This document shows, piece by piece, positions 33,974-45,823 of a DNA stretch of 64,000 bases. Numbering within the stretch: position 1 is the stretch's first letter; each line of letters opens with the position of its first letter. The DNA is from Saururus chinensis. Lineage: Eukaryota > Streptophyta > Magnoliopsida > Piperales > Saururaceae. The notes beneath the pieces were generated by a model. The model did no database searches. It was not told the DNA's origin and worked only from the letters and a program-made list of their open reading frames with translations. Location: contig CP141140.1 in NCBI GenBank assembly GCA_035235625.1, forward strand, positions 57,431,152-57,495,151, in the 5' to 3' direction. The translations under genes and the position numbers were made by a program.

Positions 33974-35268
33974 TTCCAATTAAGTGAAACATGCTCTTTT
34001 AACTTTCTGAGCTATATTATAGTTATTATAAGCTAAGGGCTTTTAGAAGTTACAAATCCAAATTACCATAGTCAATATCACGGTGAAAAAGGCAAGACAG
34101 CCTACATGGAAAGAAGACATGGGCATGAACTCAAAACTTATGTTTTGGACCCTCAATAACCAAAGCCATATCGAAAATGTTCCCATGAACGGCTATTAGC
34201 TATATGACCAACACCCGTAACCATGTTAGTACATAATGGTGAGCATAACAAATATATACCATGTTAAAAGCAAACACATTCTAACATATTACATAGTGGC
34301 CACAACCGTAGTAGAGCATGGTCTAGTATAGTCTAGTCAAGCTAGACGTGTCCTAGATAGGGCTAAAAAAATCTAACAGGGTTAACATGAGGGTTATAAA
34401 ATTTTACCTCATTTAAAATTAGAGTGGGATCGGAATGTACCTGCATAAACCGTAGAACCCAACTTTGACTCTATTATTTAACAATATCATAACCTAAGGT
34501 TGAGAGATTAAAAAGAAATTTTTTTTATAATTTAATTTTTTAAAATAATTTATTTAATAATTAATTAATAATCTTTGTAGGATTTTAATTTATATAAAGT
34601 TTATAATGTGTGTCTTATAATGCCTACAATGCTCTCTTTTTAATTTTTACTTTATTAAATAACATAAAAAAATATTTAATATTTATTTATAATATTATAA
34701 TATATTTAAAAAAATTTATATTTAATTTTAAAAAAAATAATATATAAAATATTAAATTAAAAAAATTTACTCGACCAAAAAAAGTAGAGATACCAATATC
34801 CAACTTTACCCAACTATAAGTAAAGTTAATTAAGGGTATATATTTGTAACCTATATAAAGGGTCGAATCATGCCTTAACCTAATTTAACAAGGCTAACCT
34901 AACCCGATCTCTTCCGCGAAAAGGCGTTTAGACAGGGTCAAAGAAAAAGAAGACTCTAGGATGATTACTGATGTCCTCCTCGTTGATGACCTCAAGCCAA
35001 ATAATACTAGAATATTATGACATGAACATTCAACATAAGCCTCCAAAAGAAGAAGAAAAAAAAACCACCATCTGCACGCTCTTGAAAAATTCAGTCGATG
35101 ACAGAACCAGAGGGAAGAACGGGCCTCCAGAACTTACCTGGAAGGTCAGCAGTCCGCACATAATAAAATGGCACGGATTTGCTGGTGTTTTATATAATAT
35201 GAGGTATGCGCAAAAGTATTGCATTGTCTCGGAAAAAGTTGTGCATGTCTCGCTCCCATTTCCCTGGG
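33974..35268. other. Upstream region of the receptor kinase gene
   Basis: AT-rich (especially 34490-34770), with no recognisable element. An open frame at 34971-35354 overlaps the kinase start in another frame; it has no domain and is probably leader sequence. No clear TATA box can be assigned without the transcript start. Confidence 0.4.
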
Positions 35269-38200
35269 ATGATGAGATACTTGCCTATCTTCCTCTTATG
35301 CACAAACATGTTCATGGCCACCTTCACAATTGCCTTGCTCACAAACGAAACTGATCGCCAGGCTTTGCTTGAACTCAAGGCCAGAATCGAAGATGATCCC
35401 TATGGAGCATTGCGTTCATGGAACCATACTCTTCATTTCTGTGATTGGCATGGAGTCACCTGCAGTTGGCCGAACCAGAGGGTCAGAAAACTCGAGCTAC
35501 AAAACCAGAAGCTGGGCGGTTACTTGTCTCCTTCAATAGGCAACCTCACCTTCTTGGAGGATCTCAACCTTCCCGGCAATAGCTTCTACGGTGAAATCCC
35601 ACATGCACTCACTTTTTTGCTTCGTTTGTCAAACTTGAACCTGTCGCAGAATTCAATACAAGGTGAGATACCAGCTAATCTAAGCTACTGTCAAGAGTTG
35701 AGATATATTGATTTATCTGAAAACAAGCTTGTAGGAAGGATTCCTACAGAACTCAGTACTTTGACAAAGTTGCGCTCACTGGCACTTAGCCGTAACCAAC
35801 TCACAGGAGAGTTCCCCCAGTCTTTTGGCAACTTCTCTGCAGATTTCTACCATTTCTCAGCACTTTACAATGACCTTGAGGGAAGCATTCCTGAGAGCCT
35901 TAGCCGTATCTCAAGGCTACACACCCTTAAACTTGGTGGAAATAGACTATCCGGTTTGATCCCTCCCTCTATCTTCAATTTGTCTTCACTGGCAAGTATC
36001 CATCTCGCTGACAATGATCTGCATGGAACTATTCCCTCTAACATAGGCATTACTCTACCAATTTTACAAAGATTCATTTTGAGCCTCAACCATTTGACTG
36101 GTGCAATGCCAGCGTCCTTGCCTAACGCCTCTCAACTAAATTTTATCTGTCTCCGAGGTAACTACTTTACTGGGTCGTTACCCATGAACTTGGGAAAATT
36201 GCCAGATCTTTACCATCTTCGTTTGAGTCAGAATCAGCTTGGCCAAGGGAAAACTGACCTTGAATTTCTAACATCCCTGGTGAACTGCACTCGTTTGCAA
36301 ATTCTAGACTTGGAATCAAATCGTCTCACTGGGGTGTTGCCTATCTCCATAGTTAACCTCTCCAAGCGGCTGGAAACCCTAGCCTTTGGCCAGAACATGA
36401 TATCTGGTGGCATCCCTCCTGGAATCGGCAGTCTTCACAACTTAAACACATTGAGCCTGGGGGGGAATTTTTTGACAGGAGCTATTCCTGCTAGCATAGG
36501 GAAGCTTTCTAACTTAGTAGGTCTAAACTTGTCCCATAACAGATTCTCCGGAGAAATTCCAATATCTTTTGCAAACCTAACCCAACTAGCAAAACTTGAT
36601 TTATCTGCAAGTAATTTACAAGGAAGCATTCCCACCAGTCTTAGACATTGTCAAAATCTTCAATATATCGACCTCTCCACAAACAGACTTTCAGGCACAA
36701 TACCCGTAGAACTTTGGAGCATTCCATCACTTTCACAATCACTTAACTTGTCCCATAACCTCTTCTCTGGTTACCTACCATCTGAAGTTGGAAATTTGAT
36801 TAACATCTGGAAACTAGACATTTCTAGAAATAATTTTCATGGAAAGATCCCCACAACGTTGAGAAAATGCAGCAAGTTGGAATATCTTTACATGCATGGT
36901 AACTCCTTTCAAGGGCCAATTCCAGATGCTTTGGAGGATTTAAGAGGTATTCAGATACTAAATCTTGCACATAATAACTTGTCTGGGAAAATCCCAGATT
37001 ATCTACAGCGGTTGATATTCTTGCAATACTTGGATTTGTCCTTCAACCAATTTGAGGGTAGAGTGCCAGTGGTAGGGATTTTCAGAAATGCAAGTGCAGC
37101 TTCAGTTGAAGGCAACATGAAGCTTTGTGGGGGTGTTCAACCGTTAAACCTGCCCGCTTGCCCAGAGCTTCCATCTGAGCAAAATTCAAAATCGGTTTTG
37201 GTAGCAATCTGCGTAGCAGTTCCCCTGTTGTGTCTTTTAATCCTTGCTGCTTGTTTTTGGCTGAGAAAATGCTCAAGGAAGTCAGAGCTTGCACCCATCG
37301 AAGACGATTCATCCTTTACTGTTTCTTACAGAGAAATACTACAAATGACTGACAGATTTTCTCCAGCAAATTTGATTGGCTGTGGAAGTTTTGGAGTTGT
37401 TTATAAAGGTTTAATGGGCAATGAACAAGTGCCTGTTGCAGTGAAAGTACTAAAGCTTCAAGAGAGAGGTGCTTCCAAGAGTTTCCTTGCTGAGTGTGAA
37501 GCATTAAGGAACATTCGGCACAGAAACCTTGTTAAGGTAATAACTGCTTGCTCGAGCGTCGACTTCAGTGGTAATGAATTTAAAGCTTTGGTGTTTGAGT
37601 TCATGATCAATGGGAATCTCGAGCAATGGCTGCATCCTTGCTACCATGGGCAAACTTGGACGAGGCAATTGAGCTTCCTTCAAAGAATAAACATCGCTAT
37701 TGACATAGCATCTGCACTAAGTTATCTGCATCACCAGTGCCATACGCCAATTGTTCATCGTGATCTGAAACCAAGCAATGTCCTTCTTGATGGAGATATG
37801 AATGCCCATATCACTGATTTTGGATTAGCCAAGCCCCTCTCCATAGGCATTGAGACACAAAGCATCACATCTGGAATAAAGGGTTCATTTGGATACGTTG
37901 CTCCAGGTAAAAGGTTTAATTATTTCATCCATTTTCACTATTCAGCTGCACATATGTTTAGTATTGTTTTAACATGCTGCACCTAATTCCTAAAAAGGGG
38001 GAAAAAAACATGCGTCTTTGATATTGTTCCTTCTGATTTACCGATTGACACTTTCATTTCTGTTTCCAGTTTGAGAAGGATAAATAACCAGACTTCTAAT
38101 TAATTTAGCACTGGGTTTGTTTTAAATTTTTGTTTCCAGTTCTAAATCTTTTCCCTCCTTCCTAAATTAATTGCTCTTTCTGGTAAAAAATATTGTTCTA

Positions 38201-38909
38201 TATTAATCGCTTCATTTATTTTAATTTAAGTGGTTGGTACTTAAAAAAGAGTATTATAAGTTTATTTTTTATTCTCTACCTGTGGATTTCACCATTTAAT
38301 AAAAATTATTATTTTTTTAAATGCAACTATTTATATAGGATAGAGGGAGTTATCAAATGATTTTCAGACTAATATTTCCTCATCTAGCAGGAGAAACATA
38401 ATCTTGCCCATAATTGTCCAAAAAAACAGAATGTTGCTCATATATTACTTATTAATGAAAAAGATTTCGACTGAAACAAGCTGATCTACAACTTCTTGAC
38501 ACTCATATAGAAACCTTTGAACTGTCCATTCGCAGAATATGGAATGGGAAATATGGCTTCTACAAGTGGAGATGTTTACAGCTATGGGATACTTCTCCTT
38601 GAGATGTTCACTGCAAAGGAACCCACAGATGAAATGTTCAGGGATGGTCTAAATCTTCACAAATTTAGCAAGGCCGGACTGCTGGAAGGAGTGACAAAGA
38701 TCATGGACCCTCACTTGTTGTTAGATGGTGACCAAGTGACCATTGTTGATAAATCTAAGAAATTTCGACTTGTGGAGTGTCTCGATTCTGTTACCAAGGT
38801 CGGCGTTGCATGTACAGTCGAATCGCCAGGCGAGAGAATGGACATGAAAGATGCCCTCAGAGAAATGCACGCTATCAGAAACCATTATCTGGGCATTAAC
38901 ATCAAATAA
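35269..38909 (+). CDS. LRR receptor-like Ser/Thr kinase, LRR-XII type (join 35269-37906, 38536-38909)
   Basis: A membrane receptor kinase of the subfamily containing FLS2, EFR and XA21; ligand unknown. Two exons give 1,003 residues. Start at 35269 (MMRYLPIFLLCTNMFMATF) because it begins with a signal peptide; an in-frame ATG at 35206 would add 21 basic residues before it. Order: signal peptide, LRRNT region with NETDRQALLELK and SWNHTLHFCDWHGVTCSW, about 20 LRRs, C-terminal cap ending in PACPEL, transmembrane VLVAICVAVPLLCLLILAAC, basic stop-transfer, kinase. Kinase motifs: GCGSFGVVYKG loop, Lys726 in VAVKV, HRD at 830-832, DFG from 850, and in exon 2 APEYG, GDVYSYGILLLEMFT and ESPGERMD. The intron (37907-38535, GT-AG, phase 1) splits GYVAP|EYG at the position usual for the subfamily. 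Oddity: HRD rather than the expected HCD. No break seen. Confidence 0.95.
38204..38351. mobile_element. Stowaway-like MITE inside the receptor kinase intron
   Basis: The right end read on the other strand is ATAACTCCCTCTATCCTATA, close to the Stowaway end. The interior (GTGGATTTCACCATTTAATAAAAATTATT) is shared with 63.23-63.36 kb and with the decayed copies at about 1.9 and 6.1 kb. The left end is weaker. Confidence 0.55.
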
Positions 38910-39608
38910 GAGAGCAAGCGGGCTCTTAGACTGCAAGCTAAATGTTCTATCAGGTCCGAGTAAAGAACGTTTTAAGTACACAGAAAGACTGGTGTTTAAC
39001 CGAAGTCATTTATGTTATATACTGTGCACATTTTTATGTAATATATCAGCGAGGCCTATATTTGCTTTGATTCATCAACTTTTTTCATAATATAAACAAT
39101 TCTATTAAGCTCAATTAAGGAGGCATACAATTGAAGATTACATGACGAACCACCCCTCTTCTTTATTCTCCTTCGTCTTTTTCGTCATCTGCCATCACCA
39201 CTTTCTTCTTTTCCTCTACCTCCTCACTCTTCTTCTTTTTCGTCCTCCTTCCCAAAATCCCATTGGCCACAAATCAATCATTTAATTATTTAAAATTAAT
39301 ATTTTTTACAACCTCTTATCTCTAAAAATAAACTTATAAATATATTTAATTACTTAAATTTAATAATAAGTTACATTTTCATATACTTCAACTACTTAAC
39401 AACTCACTGCAACACATGACCATCTGCCAAAAGAGAAAAAACATTTAATTTTAAGAATGATTGACTGTCAATGTCATTGACCATCAATGCCGCCTATCAA
39501 TTGCCCTCCTCCAAAGGGAAGGAAAAGAATAAATATAACCACAAGTCATTCCTCATGACATGCCCAAAAATGACATCCAACAAAATTTTTAAGTTTTATG
39601 TACATTAT
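38910..39608. other. 3' flank of the receptor kinase gene
   Basis: Probable 3' UTR up to about 39100 (ATAATATAAACAATTC), then a CT-rich tract (about 39155-39250) and AT-rich DNA. No gene. Confidence 0.5.
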
Positions 39609-40174
39609 GGGGTTGTATGGATGTTAAATTTTTTAAAAATAAAAATAATTTTTTTAAATTTAATTTTAAAAATTTACCATCAAATATAAATTATGATTGA
39701 TAATAAAAAAAATTAAAATAAATTCAAATATAACATCAAACCCAATTTTAAACTTTAAACTAATATAACTCTCATTCATAAACTTGGATATATATATTTT
39801 TAGTGTTATTATACTCCTAAATTTGAGCTCTATTAAATAAAATCCAACAAGGGTAAATAATTTTAACCTTTTAAAATAAACCCCACCTATATTACACATT
39901 TCTCGAAGCTTAAATCTATATAAAAAGTAACTGTTAAAAAATAATAAAATTTATAATTTTAAAATAAGCGCTAAAAGCCGAAATCGACGAAATCACCTCA
40001 TAAAGTAATTCAATAATTCTGGCCAATTTCGGCTCAAAATGGCTTCAAATCAACTTTTAACCAAAACTTTTAATTTTTCCCACCGTTTATACATAAACAT
40101 AATTTTAATAATTCAAGCTAAAATTAAGGCAAAATTAACTAAATTATTGCTGAATTTAACACCCAAACAATCCC
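39609..40174 (-). mobile_element. Harbinger/Tourist-like MITE, copy 1 (inverted)
   Basis: 566 bp. Ends GGGGTTGTATGGATGTTAAA and, on the other strand, GGGATTGTTTGGGTGTTAAA match the PIF/Harbinger end (GGNNNTGTTTGG). TAA follows on the right; TAT precedes on the left. Its reverse complement matches 49141-49680, for example TAATAGAGCTCAAATTTAGG with TTATATTAGTTTAAA and AATTGGGTTTGA. Confidence 0.75.
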
Positions 40175-40535
40175 TAAGTAGGATGATACATAAATGAATG
40201 GATATCCTCCAACCTAGTTACATCACATAAAAAAAACATGAATCTTATAATTACAATCTAGTGCATCTTCTCCATCTCACTATATCATCTCTTGCATAAA
40301 AAATCATGAAGCTTATAGTTACAATCTCGCATGCCTTCTCCATGTCACTATATCGTCTCTTGCTCTCTTCGTCTTTTAAAAACTCAAGAACACAAGAAAT
40401 CCAATAAAAAATCCACCACCTCCACCTCGACTCCCACCACTCCATGCCCCATCACCAAGTTTAGGGGGCTTCACATTTCCTGACATTACATGTAATCAAA
40501 AAATTATAGTCAGAAGTCACACATAACAAATAACA
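40175..40535. other. Intergenic spacer with a short local duplication
   Basis: AATCTTATAATTACAATCTAGTGCATCTTCTCCATCTCACTATATC-type sequence (about 40235-40290) is repeated with changes at 40308-40358, giving imperfect direct repeats about 70 bp apart. No gene. Confidence 0.5.
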
Positions 40536-40545
40536 CCTTAACGAT

Positions 40546-40714
40546 GGAAAATGATATTTTCACATCAAAAATACACAACAAAAACTCACACATGTGTCTT
40601 GATTGGATTAGATACATGGGCCCAAGTGAACTTTGTGTGAAGCCCACTTATCCAATCCAATCAAAATGCTTGTGTGAGTTTTTGTGGGTGTTATTGTTGT
40701 GGGAATATCACTAT
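40546..40714. mobile_element. Mutator-like MITE with 10 bp target duplication
   Basis: 169 bp flanked by CCTTAACGAT on both sides (40536-40545 and 40715-40724; a 9 bp core is also possible). The inverted arms are about 65 bp: ACAAAAACTCACACA...TTGATTGGATTAGATA against CACAAAAACTCACACAAGC..TTTGATTGGATTGGATA read from the other strand. It has no sequence relation to the 6.9 kb MULE. Confidence 0.85.
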
Positions 40715-41237
40715 CCTTAACGATTCAGGTACATTACCTATTACGTACTTGTTTGGGGGTAGAAATTTTAATAAACGGAACTGATATCAAGCACGGATTC
40801 CTATGAAGATTTACAAAGAACCTGGTACATACACCAAACTTTGGCTGAGGGTGGGAATTATAGTTATAAGCGGTCAGCGTGTAGCTTTTTGACAATAGCT
40901 GACTACTAAATGAAACAAGTTGTAAGAAACACCACCCGACTCGCCCGCCTATAATCTTTTCGCAAAAGAAAATCTGCGAATAATCTTTCCTAATAGCCAA
41001 CTTCATGCTTGTCCATGTCAAGGTCACAATCATAAGACACCGAAGGTAATGCTTAAAAGCCGACAAAACTACATACTAAACGCCAGTGCTTAACAAGCCA
41101 AACCAGGGCATCTCAGACCCATCCATATCGCCAGAAAGTTCGCCCCTATAATGAGGAATAAGCCAGACGCTGACTCACAATCTTACTACCAGCAGAAATT
41201 ACAACTTGCATTTTCATATACAAATTAAAATAGATGA

Positions 41238-42350
41238 GCTTTTTTGTTTCGGTAGTTGAAGATCTCATTAAAAAGTAAACAGGGAGAAACCCAAGAAGAA
41301 CCAATACAAATCACCCACCCCCTCCCCCCCAACCAGAAATCAGGCGGAAGCACAGCTGAACCAGAAAACAACAACTACAAAAAAAGGGAAAATTGGCGCA
41401 GTTCAGTCATCCCAAAAATCAGACACGAAAGCACATGAGTTCAATATCTTGTCTTTGAGACCAAAGGCATCCAGAGTGAGCCGGACTAGATTGATGATTA
41501 GAGCCGCTGTATAGGCCACATTAGTCCTTTTAGTATCAACTATTCTCCTATTCCTTTCAGACCAAGTGAAAGAAATATATGCAGTGAAAGCAGACTTGAG
41601 CAGCTTAGCCAAGTGCTTAATAACTTTGAGAAGTGAAGCAGCCATACCAACACTCGTCTGAAATCTAGCACAATTCTCAAGATGCAGCACTTCATCAAAA
41701 TAGATTTCCAAACCACTTTCGAGTAGTTGCAGCCAAAGAACAAATGATTTCTAGACTTCTAAGCACTATGACAGAGAACACACATGTTTGCTAACTGGAA
41801 ACCTCTCTTGCACAAGTTGTCCATTCAGTAGCATATTATTGAGAGCCAGCCACACAAAAAATGAGTGTCGATTAATTCTATGTTCAAACCAAACAAGATC
41901 AAACCATTTACGTTTATGTGGAGTCTAACAAACTCCCAAGCAGACTTGAGTGAAACTAACAGTAGGAGTGATCCAGCCATATGAGTCCTCTCTAGACAAG
42001 GGTTGGAGAATGAAGCATAAGAAAATCCATAGCTTGGTGAGTACGAATAGTGGAGGCCTATTCAAGACTCTAAATGCATCCAGAAAAAGAGTTACCCAAC
42101 TGATCTTCTAGTGACCTCCCAGTTGTCTAATAGTCCAAGCTCCAAACCAAAGGAGAAGAGGAGTAGATTCTGCCGAAAGGTCCAGCCAAGTATAGATATT
42201 TCCACCATTGCCGATTCTCAACTTGCAGCCTCTTGCCATCATTTCTCTCATGAACAAAATGGAATTTCAGGCATAAGAACAAGATGATGGGTTTACCACC
42301 CATACACCTACTTTCTTTAAATAAACAAGCACCTACTTCTATTTTGTACA
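41238..42350 (-). pseudogene. LINE 3' fragment (RT C-terminus and zf-RVT region)
   Basis: On the minus strand, from the 5' side: CKLRIGNGGNIYTWLDL (cf. RIGNGQ.I..W.D), then HSFFVWLALNNMLLNGQLVQ, CVLCHSA and HLFFGCNYSKVVWKSI, which is the zinc-binding zf-RVT region. The end is WSERNRRIVDTKRTNVAYTA. The tail at about 41275-41238 reads CTTTTTAATGAGATCTTCAAC, CTACCGAAACAAAAAAG, a typical plant LINE 3' end. Frameshifts and stops are frequent. 5'-truncated, as most LINE insertions are. Confidence 0.82.
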
Positions 42351-43700
42351 AAGATTAAAACATACATTTGGTATGTTGGTATCAATTAGATGAGACTTCG
42401 CTTCCCCCATAATCTACAAGCACTTTTGGAGGCATTGGAGAAAGGAAAAACATCAGAAAGTGGGATTGAGACACGGCAGAGAGGAAAGCATAGAGAAGCT
42501 GGTCGCAAATGAAAATGGAGTTGGAGATGGGGAAATGCAGGCTAGCTAGCAGCAGGGATGAGGAAGATGGAGATATCGACCAAGTCCAACTTGATATGGC
42601 TCAAATACCATGTTCTGGGCTCTCCTCATACAGAATCTTGCCAGCAAGCTCAAACCAACTTAAAGAACCCAATTTGTGGTCAGCAAGGCACAAAAAACCC
42701 AACAGCTTGAGTCTGAGTTTAGTTAGAGCTTGTTCTCGAAGTCAGCTTCATTTAGACCTAACTAGATGTGCAATCTAGAATCAATGCAGGATAATCATAT
42801 ATCATATTTGGATTTGACTGATATCGCAAGTATTAGATAACTATTACTACGTATTTCAAGATTTTACAAAAACAAACTTACATTATTGTACGCAGCTTTC
42901 CTTAAAAGGTATTTTAGCAATACAGAATTGAATAGTACATCCCCCTCCCTCCCTACCTGGAGGTACAATGCATTTCATCAATATAATTCATTCTTAAATA
43001 AATTCTGAATTACTTACAATTTTATGTCACATTTCAAATATACCACTTTTAGGACATAAAATTATTATATTATCTCCATCTTGTCCTGTTACACTGAATT
43101 GGCAGACAGTTTTCAATTTTTTCACTTTGACATACTTGCAAATTGCAATGACAATCCAGTGTCTATTAAATTAGTAGTAAGGCATTTCATCAGATAACCC
43201 ATTAAGGCCTCTCTATAGTAAGGAGAAAATAAAATAAAAACTCAAAACTGTCATATACAGTTGCAATTTAGAAGATGATGGTTCCTAGAGTAAGAGTACT
43301 AATCAACAAAGCTAGCATAAAAATGATCAGTTTGCATTATATACAGAAAGAGGACAAAGGCCCCAAAATCTAGCTACTTATCTGATATCCAGCATACTGG
43401 TAATGAGAACAAAGTCATCATCTAAGGTGTCTAATATTCTACCTGTTACATCGCTATAATAAATGAGGCAAACCATCCCGTATAATCAAGAATTAGGGGT
43501 CCCCAAAATGCCCAAGCTATATGATTTAAAAACATTAAAATGCTTCAAAAGTGAGACATTTATTCGTTACATAATCATCTTTCGGTCAAATGGACCTCTG
43601 TAAAATTTATATTGAAAAGAAAACATAAACGAGCAGGCTTGTGCAAGTCAAACACATAATGCAAAAAACACAAGTTAATTGCCAAAGGCAGGAACATTTT
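42351..43700. other. Intergenic, nothing firmly recognised
   Basis: An 89-codon frame at 42509-42778 (+; MKMELEMGKCRLASSRDEED start) has no domain I recognise. The rest is AT-rich without repeats that I could place. Confidence 0.4.
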
Positions 43701-44160
43701 ATAGCCTGCCTTTGCCTAGTGGGACATAAGGGCAAATAGTGATTCCTTAATTATTCATTTATGGTATTGTATAGGGAATTAGGTGTAATTTTGTGATTAA
43801 TAGTGAATATTTGTAATTTCCTTTTAATTGTTATTACTAGGCATTAGGATTAGCTATTAGCTAGTAGGCCCATTATCTCTTCTATTTAATGTAAGGGCTC
43901 TGCCCTGATCTCAGTTAGTGAATGCATAACTTTCTCCTAAACTCTTCCTTCTCCTTAACTTGTCTCAACTTCTCCCCTTTCTTCCATTCCTTCTCCTTAA
44001 CTCGTCTCAACTTCTCCCCTTTCTTCCATTCCTTCTCCCGTTTTCTCTAGCTTCATCTTCCTCCCACTACACACTTCTTAATTATCCTCAAATTTCATCT
44101 TTTCCCCAACCTCTGATTCATCTAATTCCTTGTGTGCCTCAATGGTACACAACATAACAT
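43700..44160. repeat. LTR-like stretch with a 42 bp tandem repeat
   Basis: TTCCTTCTCCTTAACTTGTC... is present as two full 42 bp units and a partial third at 43945-44038. The preceding sequence (TCTATTTAATGTAAGGGCTC, about 43880) looks like the TATA region of a small copia LTR. The 65-codon frame here reflects the tandem repeat. Confidence 0.5.
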
Positions 44161-45730
44161 AAAATGAAAAAGAAACATGAGCAACAGCTTGCTCAGGTCA
44201 AATTGTGTACTATGAACCGCAAGCTCAGACTATGCTGAGTGTTGACTGCCTTATTACTTGCCTTTAAATTTTACCAATTTTCTGTTTGCTAAATATTTAA
44301 ATAAAGAAAGAAAAAATTGTCCAGCAAATCCTTATGGTGACTGCAACACCAGCAGACCCTTGTATTACTAACAAAATGCAATAGGTATTTGTAGGCACTA
44401 AAAAGCAATTCAAAAAAAATTGGTAATGTGACCGACCAAACTTTCACAAATTGTAAGTGCAATAATAATTATCATTTCGTATATAATAGCCCAACATATA
44501 GAGAGAGAGATACAAAAAATAGTTGGATAAATACAACCTAATACTTCTGCTGTACCCACTTTCATATGCCTAGAAAATTAAACTAAAGTAACTAAATCTA
44601 ACCCTTATATACTCTGGCAAGCTCTAGTCCAGCACCTGAAACCATTAATACACTGAACTAATTAATTCAAGATTCAAAAGAATTTCATTTATTGCAAAAG
44701 TCCTTTTTCAGAAAACCTTGAAATTGTTTTATGGGAAACAATATCACCAGTTCTTAAATAATTTTCAAATCCCCTATCAGCATCATAATATTCAGAGTTT
44801 CTTCTTTGTTAACAACCACAGTAATGTTATATCCCAAATTGACCCATTAGAGAAGGCCAACGTGCAGACTTGAGACTCCATCTTAATTTCGCATATTCCT
44901 TCCAGGTTTATAGCCTATTAATGTTTCCTATATTAAATGGATTTCATTAGCTACATTATTAAAAGTAGGATATCATTTAGCTTCCGTTAGTAGATTGGAT
45001 TCCTAAAGCCCATATATATAGTACGTACACTCTGCTGGAAGTAATGAGAATTGAATTGTAGAATTAGTTTAGTTACTTTTAGTCTTTATCCTCTTAAACG
45101 TTATTTTCCTGTTCCCTATTTTATCAATGGTTTCCCTGTAGGCCACAGGGTCTACAACATAACCCAACAATAAGTATTAGCCAAACAAACATGAAAATTA
45201 TAGCAAACCACCAAAAAGAAGTTTATAACATTCAGTCTTGCATAAAACAGAAGTTTACCATGTTGAAGGATCAAATTCCAGACCTACACTTATGAACATA
45301 CAGATGCACTGGTCTTGATTTGAAAACAATTAAATAAAATCAAACCCAAAAAAAGAAGGTACATTCAACCTATCAACCAGAAGTTATTCAAGCTAAAGAA
45401 TTAAGTTCCAAAAAACACATGAATATGTTAAGAAGATAATTAACTGTTTGGATTTGTTATGACTATAATTGGATCGATCACACGGTTGGTAAAAACTCAC
45501 CTTGGCATTAATCTTAAGAGTTAATCATTACAACGGGGGAAATTAGTAACATCTTATGATTCCTCCATAATACTCAAGCACTCCAGCTTCTTCAATATTC
45601 ATTTTAAGGAACGACACAAGTAAGATTTAAGACAGAACACAAGGCACCTAACATAAGAGAAGTAATGTACAAAGTAAAAGAATCAGGAAACTGACAATAT
45701 CTCAGAAACGCTCTTCATAAAAGATTTGAA
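44161..45730. other. Intergenic; possible copia solo LTR at about 44826-45171
   Basis: Starts TGTTATATCCC and ends ...ATAACCCAACA, with a TATATATAGTA promoter-like box at about 45012 and a CT-rich leader-like end, the size of a small copia LTR. I could not find a convincing 5 bp target duplication. No coding in the remainder. Confidence 0.3.
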
Positions 45731-45823
45731 CTACCAGCTCCATCAATCCAACTATCAATTCTCAGCCATAAAGGGCATACCAAATTCATGGGCTCAAGCA
45801 GTCACATATATACGGGGTACCTC

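Noticed and set aside
34971..35354. 127-codon open frame upstream of and overlapping the receptor kinase start
   Set aside because: Different frame from the kinase, no domain, and overlap with the signal peptide region; probably 5' leader.
44826..45171. Confirmed copia solo LTR
   Set aside because: Ends are plausible, but the flanking 5 bp do not match.
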